Shown here in pieces: positions 21,701 through 30,700 of a stretch of DNA of 64,000 nucleotides. The first letter of the stretch is position 1, and every line of letters begins with the position of its first letter. The stretch spans positions 15,920,712-15,984,711 of the forward strand of contig NW_022145615.1 of assembly GCF_000002235.5 (NCBI RefSeq), read 5' to 3'. A program made the position numbers and the translations under genes. This stretch comes from Strongylocentrotus purpuratus. Lineage: Eukaryota > Echinodermata > Echinoidea > Camarodonta > Strongylocentrotidae. The notes under the pieces were generated by a model that ran no database searches, was not told the origin of the DNA, and saw nothing but the letters and a program-made list of their open reading frames with translations.

Positions 21701-24700
21701 AGCATCTGAAAATATAAGTACCTGTGGTACGGAATATCGAAAGATTTGCCTCTTGTTAAGGACTTTCAAATATTCTCTCCAGAAAAATAACTCTACAATG
21801 ACTCCACTGTATTTACATAAATTAATGATCTTATCCCAGTGGAAGCTAGCTGCAATGATCATACACGTAAATCTTGTTCTCAGTTGTGCAATATGTCCTG
21901 TTACATGCATAGTAGAAATGATCTTACCAACAAAAGAAGCCAATTTTCTGGCTGTGATATAAGGTAACATCGTAATAACATTTTCGATGCATGACAAATT
22001 ATCTGATACTCTCCGATCTGTCACTTGTAACGTACCATGAGCGGTGTCCCAGGTTAAACCCAACCAGTCCATTTTTTGTACAGGTGTCCACATGGACTTC
22101 TCTACATTAGGCACCAGTCCTGCTTTCAACAAATCTGATCGTATAGATCACTGTAGATTAAGCAATGCGTTGACATTCTAACAGGAATGGAGCTCTAATC
22201 CAGCCATCGTCAAGAAAAACAACAAGAAAAATGCCTGAATTTCTCCAGTGCTTTACTAAAGGCCTAATAAACTTAGTAAAGATGTATGGGGCTGTAGATA
22301 AACCAAAGGGCAGAACTTGAAAGGAAAAATGTCTTCGAACTGTATCTTCGAACTGCCAACTAAAACAAAGATATTTGCAATGATCTTTAAACATGTCTAC
22401 ATGGTGGTAACCTGATTTGAGATTTTAAAAAAATCATATAATCACCCTTCTGGAAAAATTGTAAAGCAGTTTCCCAATCTTCAAAACAAACTTTTTGTTT
22501 CCATACAAATTGATTTATGTAACGCAAATCTAGAATCAGTCTCTTTTTTCCAGAATTCTGAACTGACACAGACAAAGGATTAACAAAATCGGGTACATGA
22601 TCTAACTCAATTACTAAATTCTTAGTAAGGAGATCTGAAATGGCTTCACAAACAAACTCCGGGTTGTCTCTGGCAGACTTGTTGTTCTTGAAATTAGCGG
22701 TAGCCGGGGTCTGTATAAATGGAATTCTATATCCTGTTACAACGACTTTAATTATCTCATCCGGTGCACCGATGTTACGCCAAAAGTCTATGTTCGCTTT
22801 CATTCTGCCACGTACTATAGGCTCTGCAGATCCTTGTTCGTATTAAAAAAATTATCAAGATAAAATTGTGAATCATACCGTTCCTTCAACTCATGTGAAA
22901 CTCTCTGAGAACATTCAATCTCTGCACTGTTGGAATTTACCGGTAAACGAAAAACTGTCTCCTCTGTCTTGCTCTCGGTGTTTGACTGTGGATACACTGC
23001 AATTGCAAAAACAAAAATAACAGTGCATGACAATAAGCATTCATAAAAATCAATATTATCAAGAAATTAAACCTTCCACTGAGCACCATACTTCATTGTG
23101 TTATCATATATTATGAACATGCAGGCACATTTTCAAACTGCAGAAAGAAACAGGAACTCATCATAAAAATCAGCTGTTCTTATAAAACCCTGTATTTTCT
23201 ATAAAAAAAAAGGGTTTTACACGGTCATAACCAAAATAGAACGCTTACCGGTCCCAGAACTGCATTTAGTGACCAGCGCCTTCCTTGGAAGCGTGTTTGC
23301 CTCCGACGAACGAGCAGTTACGGCGCCAGTGGCCTGACTTGCCACAGGCGAAGCAGTGGTCGTTGAACCTGGGGAGACCTGGCTGAGGTTGGATACGCTG
23401 CTGTTTATTCGCGAAAATATAGCGGCGAAAAGAAGGATTAGAATCAGGATTGGAATACGTCTCAGCGGAGCCTGAGCCCAGGCGTCTGTAGGGCACAAAT
23501 TTACCTCTGACGGATCTCGATTTACGGCGCTTTGTTGCTGCCCTATTTTGGGCAGCATGAATCCGCTTATCATCGTCGGAATCACTAGCCAACTCTTCTG
23601 AAAGGTACTCCTCCACGACCTTCCAACCATCTTCAGATTTGTCAGCAATCCAAATAAGCTTGTTTCTTTTGCCGATGTCATCTTCTGCTTTCACTAGTTC
23701 CTTCAGAGCGGAACCGTGCTCACCCTTCTCGATATGACCAATAGCTCTTCTTATGCTTTCTTGAAGAGAATTATTAAAATTAAATTGAACATGGTTACCT
23801 TTGAACTTAAATTGAACTTTGGAAGTTTCAATACTCTTCATGGTTTGCTCTTTCTGTAAAGCGAGAGCTTCGTCAATGTAATTTTTTACTCCACCTACCG
23901 CTTCCTTCACAATGGCTGAAAGCCCTTCTGCCGAAATAGCGTGATGTGGTGGTGGTTGAGGAACCGAATTTAGAAGACCAATTGGAAACTACCGGAAAGT
24001 CAGGAAAAGGGCTGCATCCGCCATAGTAGAAAGCGAAAAGAAACCAACCGATTCCTCTCCCTAAAAGCAGGTATTAGGGAACTTAATGCTATAAGTAAAC
24101 CCCAAGAGTGAGGCGCATATTTACGAGAGCAAAAACTAAAGCGGCCATGTAGCTCGAGGCGAAAACGGTCAATGGCTAATCCATTCACTCTGTACGTACA
24201 TGTAATGTACATGCGTACACACCCCCGCACACACCCTAACCTTCATCTGCATAGGAATGCAAAGCATCTTGTAACCTACAATAGGAAATTACATTAATAA
24301 GCATGTACCTGTATGTGAAAGTCTGACCCTTCATTTCTTTTCATTCAACATTAATTTTCTGGTGTTAAAATAGTTTTTCATTAGTGTCATATACAGAGTG
24401 AGTCAAAAAAAAGTTTACACCTAGACAATTGCTAATTATTTTAAAAATCATCTATGAACAGTAAATTATTATACATCTTATGAAAGAGTGTTTTATCTCA
24501 AATCATTTGGTACCATTTTTGTGTGGTATGTGTTCACGCTTGGATGAACACGAGGCATTGTTTGCGAGAGTGCAAAAATCGACTTGTGCCAAAGTTGCTT
24601 ATGTGATGTTTGAATAAAACAATTTGGATTTGGGTATTAATTTGGTCTTTGCAGATCCAAATAACATCCCCAACAAAATTAATCATGCCACACATATCAA

Positions 24701-27700
24701 TATCGAATATCAAATATCAACGAACATTTGTGCGCGTGTGTGTGGGTGGTGTGACTTTGCCCTTTGCAAAAAGCATATGCAATGCATTTCATTTGATACA
24801 TTTAATTCATTCTCTCACTCCACTAGTCCCAACATAATACATACTGTACGCATCACTTTGGCGCAATTTGATTTTTGCACTCTCGCAAACAAGGCCTCGT
24901 GTTCATCCAAGCGTGAACACATACAACACAAAAATGATACCAAATGATTTGAGATGAAACACTCTTTCATAAGATGTATAATAATTTACTGTTCATAGAT
25001 GAATTTGAAAATAATTAGCAATTTCTAGGTGTAAACTTTTGTTGACTCACATGGTAGTATGCACATTTTGAACATAATGTAAATGTGCCAGTACTGTTAT
25101 TCTCTTCTTGTCTTAAAAATTTAATTCAGATGATTAATTTGATTATATAATTGAATTAATGCAGCTTATCATGATTTTAAAGAAAAGGTTGAGTTCTGGG
25201 GAAGAGGTGAAAATAATTTGTGAGCATTATCATTGTATTATGCAAGTGTGGAAGAACACGAGAAAAGAAATGTTCCCTGAAAAGCATGGCTCTTCAAAAT
25301 TGACTGAATGCAACATAAATGGTCTCATTTGACAGTAAAAACATAGCAGTCTATGAAACTGAACAGTATAATTTGATAGATTGTGTTTCTGTGTACTGAC
25401 AAGCTATTAAAGTGTAACCAGTGGCTAATTTAGCATTTTCAAAATGCTAAGTTTGAAATGAAAACAACTTGGTTTTTATATTGTGAAATTTGTCATTACT
25501 AGTAAATATGGCATGTAGCATCATAAAAATCGGGACCGATATTTATGCCACATGTTGGTGTAGTCCTGTATACATCTTTCTGTGTACAGTACTTGTAACT
25601 TAACCAAGACTAGCCCAAATTTCTTATCATTATGATGATTCCAGAACCTTGCGGTACACACTAATAATTTTATGCTAGATGATTAACCTTTTCTTACCGA
25701 TTCCACACCGTTTTTTTTTCACATTGCAATCGCATGACCAGAACTCAACTTTATCTTTTAATTACTATGTCAGTTTATATTTAGTACTTGTTTTCTTTGT
25801 CCTTCTTTCTTATTATCAGTTTTTCTCAAATTGAACTTAAATTTATATTGTCTTAATTTCATTTATAGCTTTACAAGTCATAAAGAGTTTCGTTTCATAT
25901 TTCCTGTTGTTCCCATCTGTATGCTATTTTGTGGTAAGTAAATGCATTAAACTTTGTATCTCAAAAAAAGATTGTTATATTTCATTGATTTAAAAAACAA
26001 TTCCAGCCCAGTTTACAAAATGGTACCAGTGTAGTAAAAATCTGTCTTGCATACCTCACACACATTGAGAATTTCATTTTTTTAATTTTTAAATCTATGG
26101 GAGAGGGGGAATTTTCAAATTGTGGTCTGCTAGTCGAGGCAAATTCTTTATAAAATTACAATCAATACTGAAATTCATGTTAGGTAAAATCCTTTATTAT
26201 AACTATTATAAAAATGTTGATAATGTTCACCCCCATTTTATATTGAAGGCATCAGGTTATCTGCTGCAAGTAAAAACAATGTCCTTTGACTAGCAAGAAA
26301 CAAAGTTACTTCTAATTTAATCATCGCATTGTAACTCATAAATGTGTCTATTTGCAGTTTTCTTGATAATGTCCAATTGCACTTTTGATACCATTCTAAA
26401 TCTTCCATTGCAACCATCATTTCTACTTCTGATTTGATGATCTTATTATTCCTTCTCAACAGGTCTATTCATGGAAGATATGCATCGTAGCGGCAAGTCC
26501 AAACTTCTCATATTGTATCTCCTCTTCAACATTCCGGCTAGTATCTACTTTGGACTGTTCCATCAAAGAGGGGTCTTGGACGTGATGGGGTATGTTCAGG
26601 AGGTAGCGGACCAACATTCAACAGGAGAGCAGAGATCTGTCATGTTCCTAATGCCTTGCCATTCTACACCTTTTTATAGGTAATTCACAATGGGGTTTGT
26701 GTGGGGTTTCTTTTGTTTACCATTCCATCAGAGAGGGGTGTTCAGGATGTAGCAGACCTACATTCCTCAGGAGAGCAGAGATCTGTCATGTTGCTCATGC
26801 CTTGCCATCCTACACCTTAACTATGCATAAGTCAGGACTGGGTCAAAGATTTACAAGCTAATAGGTAGCATGGTCAATCAGTAAAGCCGGCCTTCAGGAG
26901 AAATTAATTTAATTGTGTGAATTTTTCAGGCTGAAAAGTTCTCTTGAACAGTCCTGTACAAGAAGTGGTTCGTGTCAACATTTTTTCAGGATTTTAGTTA
27001 CATGTGTGACTAAAACATAGCTCTATATCAAGCTCTTCTGGTTATAGATTTTCAAGAAATTTCTTCATGTCTCATATTATTTATTCAGGAATATTTATTA
27101 ACATTCCATGTAGGGAAAACAGACGTTCAAATGACTGATTGATTGATAAACTGATGGCTTAGTGATTGATTTTGTTCATACCTATCTTGTTTTGAGGTAT
27201 GCCAATCAAGGGAATCTACTTTGATCTTAAAAAGATCTTTCTCTGTATTTTTTTCAGCCATGTTCACAATAATCTACCAATGCGCTTTCTTGAGTGCCAA
27301 CCCAACCTGAACCAAGAAGAGGATTATGTAGAAGAGGCATCACTGTTTTATAATAATCCCGTGGATTGGCTGAAGAAAGAATATGAAGATTCAGCCTCTA
27401 TCCCAACTCACCTTATCATATTTGATGTTCTTAAACCAGTGAGTATGGCACAGCATCAACTACTAAGGCACAGTTCATATGTCGCAGTAAACAGTGGCGG
27501 TGTTTAGTGTACTACCCTAAATCTCTGTGTATAAGACGCTTTTTTTTTTACACCGGAAAAATTCAAAAGTCGAGGGTGCCTCGTATACACAGGTACAGGA
27601 TATTTTGAGTTCTCAAAATGCTACTTTTTAGTGGTTTTTCGAAAATCTCTGTGTCTCGACATGAATTACAATTACAATTACCATGAACCCCTCCTACCCT

Positions 27701-30700
27701 CCCTGTATGATTGCTGGTGTCTGTTGGTGACTTGGTGTAGTGTGTTAACTGATTAATCTGCTTACTTTTGTATTTTGTTATTGTAATTGTTTATACCATG
27801 TATTTTTTCCCTTTACTGGGAACTACACCATACAAGTTTTGATAAACTTTTTTGTAGTTTCTGTTTTTTCTCTTACTATGAATATTATCCATTTTTATGC
27901 CTCCGTTACGAAGTGGCCGGAGGCATTATGTTTTCGGGTTGTCCGTCCGTCTGTCGTACCGTCCGTCCGTCTGTACGTCCCTACGTCCCGTTCTCGTGAT
28001 CGCATTATCTAAAGAAGCGATTGATGGATTCCTGCCAAACTTTGGTCATGTATGTATCTTGCAGAGCCGATGAACTGATTAGATTTTGGGGTCACGAGGT
28101 CAAAGGTCACAGGGCTCATTATGTATGCAAAACAGCTCGTGATCGCGTTATCTGAAAAACCGATTGTCTGATTCCTGCCAAACTCTGCTCATGTATGTAA
28201 CTTGCAGAGCTGATGAACTGATTAGATTTTGGGGTCACAAGGTCAAAGGTCACAGGGCTCATTATGTATGCAAAAACAGCTCGTCATCGCGTTATCTCAA
28301 GAACCAATTGATGGATTCCTGCCAAACTTAGGTCATGTATGTTACTTGCAGAGCCGATGAACTGATTAGATTTTGGGGTCATGAAGTCAAGGTCATAGGT
28401 CATGCGGCTCATTATATGTGCAAAAATAGCTTGTGATCGCATTATCATTAGAACAGATTGATGGATTCCTGCCAAACTTAGATCATGTATGTATCTTGCA
28501 GAGCCAATGAACTGAGTAGATTCTTGGGTCATGAGGTCAAAGGTCATGGGCTCATTATGTATGCAAAAATAGCTTGTGAACCATTCTCATTGACAGATGG
28601 ATTACTATTTAACTCAGGACATCTTGCAGAGCCAATGAACTGAGTAGATTTTAGGGTCATGAGGTCAAAGATCAAAGGGTCATATATGTATATGAGAAAT
28701 TGCTTGTAATCACGATATTCTGAGAACCTGTTAATGGATTACAATTGAACTTGAATTTTATTTTTTTTTTCTGTTTTGGTTTGTAAAATTGCTTTATGAC
28801 GGAGGCATCATTTTCGACTGCACGCAATCGAAGTTCCATCTAGTTGTATATATTGTAATGTTGTTCTTATGCTTGAGAAAAATTAATAAACTGAACTGAA
28901 CTGAATTACATAATGCAAATAGTGCAAAAAGTTAAACTACATGCATATTCCTAATTTGAAGGGAAAAGAGTTTTTTTTTTCAGTCAAATATGCCCCTTCA
29001 CAAAGCAGTTTGCGGCCGAAGCTCTCCCGTGTCTTCAGCTTAACCACCCGTATCATGCAGCTCACTCACACAGGGGATATCGACTCACTCGATATCTAGC
29101 CTGTCCAAATTTCTGTTTGGACTTGGATGAAAATTTCTCTGTCATCTTTACTTTTAAAAACAACATTACTATTATTTGTGACAAGTTCACAAGCAACTAC
29201 AACTGCGCCGTGTAATAAATAAAAGTCCTTCCTAATTCCCTGCATGGCTTGGGTTTCTGAACGGGACCAAACGCTGAAATAAGACGCGATCTGATCTGGT
29301 TTGCTGTCGGCACAAAAGCAAAACCAAAAAATAGGGTGCGTCTTATACACAGAGCTTTACAGTAAGTGAATGGCAAGTGGGGATGACAAAAGCAGCTGTG
29401 CATAACAAAGGTCCTGTACATACCATACTCAATAATAATATGGCATGATAAGATACAAAAATGTGAAGTGCAGTACTGTACACTTGAATACCCTTAACAA
29501 AAACCTGCAGTATTACAGTAGCACATATGAACAAGCCTTTAATTTTTTCAAAGGAAGAAGTTATAAAGGAAGGCGGTCATGAATAAGAAATTGACCTTCT
29601 ACCCCACTAATGCAACACAGGTTAGTTCTTAAAAATGTAGGGTTACATGTATTTTTATGGTCTGTTAGCCAGTGAGTGAGGGGTAGAGACAGTGTATATT
29701 GCAGCAAGTCTATATAACTTAAGAATGCATATTGAATGCCATCATAACAATGCACATGTATGTTTGTCAACCAAGCCATGCCATTGTCTTTCCAAGTACT
29801 GAATCAAATAGCCTTCAGCATTCATCTATCACCTTCACATTTAGGTGAAGTGTTCTGATCGCTTTTTCTGATGATTTTCAATTTTTTTTTCTCCATTTCC
29901 ATTTCCCCCAACAGAGCATTGAAGACTTTCTTTGTTCACATCATTTCCATGAGGTGAGTCTGAAACAGGAAAGATATGATACCTCTTTGATGATGCTTTC
30001 CTATTCACTTTTAAATGGGTTTAAATGACACGCTGTGCCTTGGTCGATGTAATAAAATTTGATTTCTATGCCTCCGCGACGAGAACCAATTGATGGATTC
30101 CCGCCAAACTTGGGTCTTGGATGTATCTTGCAGAGCCAATGAACTGATTAGATTTTGGGGTCAAAGGTCACAGGGCTCATTATGTATGCAAAAATAGCTT
30201 GTGATCACATTTTCATTAGAACCGATAGGCAGATTACTATCAAACTCAGGACATGCATGTATCTTGCAGGGCCAATGAACTGATCAAATTTTAAGGTCAA
30301 GAGGTCAAAGATCAAAGGTTCATACAGGTAAATCAAAAATAGCTTGTAATCAGTTTAATCACGATATTCTGAAAACCTATTAATGGATTACAATCAAACT
30401 TGAATTTAAAAAGTTGCTTCCGTTTTGGTTTGTCAAACCGCTCTATGGCGGAGGCATCATTTTCTACTGCACGTAGTAAAAAATCCTTTTAGTTTACCTC
30501 TGAAATTTGTTATTAATAGCACTGAAAATTAAAAAAGCTTGAGAAAACATACCCATCTCCTTTTGAAAATGATTATAACAGATAAAATAAAAAATTATCT
30601 CCAATGTACATGCATATTAAACCAAAGTCATTAGTGGCCATTCCACTGGCTCCAATCTAGAGAAATAATGTTTTGTTCCCTTCTGGTGATTTTTTTGTTT

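Larger units (their letters stand above)
18397..24296 (-). mobile_element. PAT/Ngaro-like tyrosine-recombinase retrotransposon (DIRS group), broken
   Basis: This fossil retrotransposon lies antisense in PIGB intron 8. In its own 5'-to-3' direction it has repeat A1 (24296-24131), a gag-like region with a CCHC knuckle, reverse transcriptase with RNase H, a tyrosine recombinase, then B1 (19132-18989), A2 (18990-18827), a spacer of about 280 bp and B2 (18543-18397). The A1 - genes - B1 - A2 - B2 order is the split direct repeat layout known for PAT and Ngaro elements and differs from LTR ends. The A copies differ at about 5% of sites and the B copies at about 6%, so it is moderately old. It is broken, with roughly half a dozen breaks. 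Confidence 0.85.

Noticed and set aside
22158-23910. Host zinc-knuckle protein gene
   Set aside because: The CCHC knuckle lies in line with reverse transcriptase and recombinase regions between split direct repeats, so it belongs to the fossil element.
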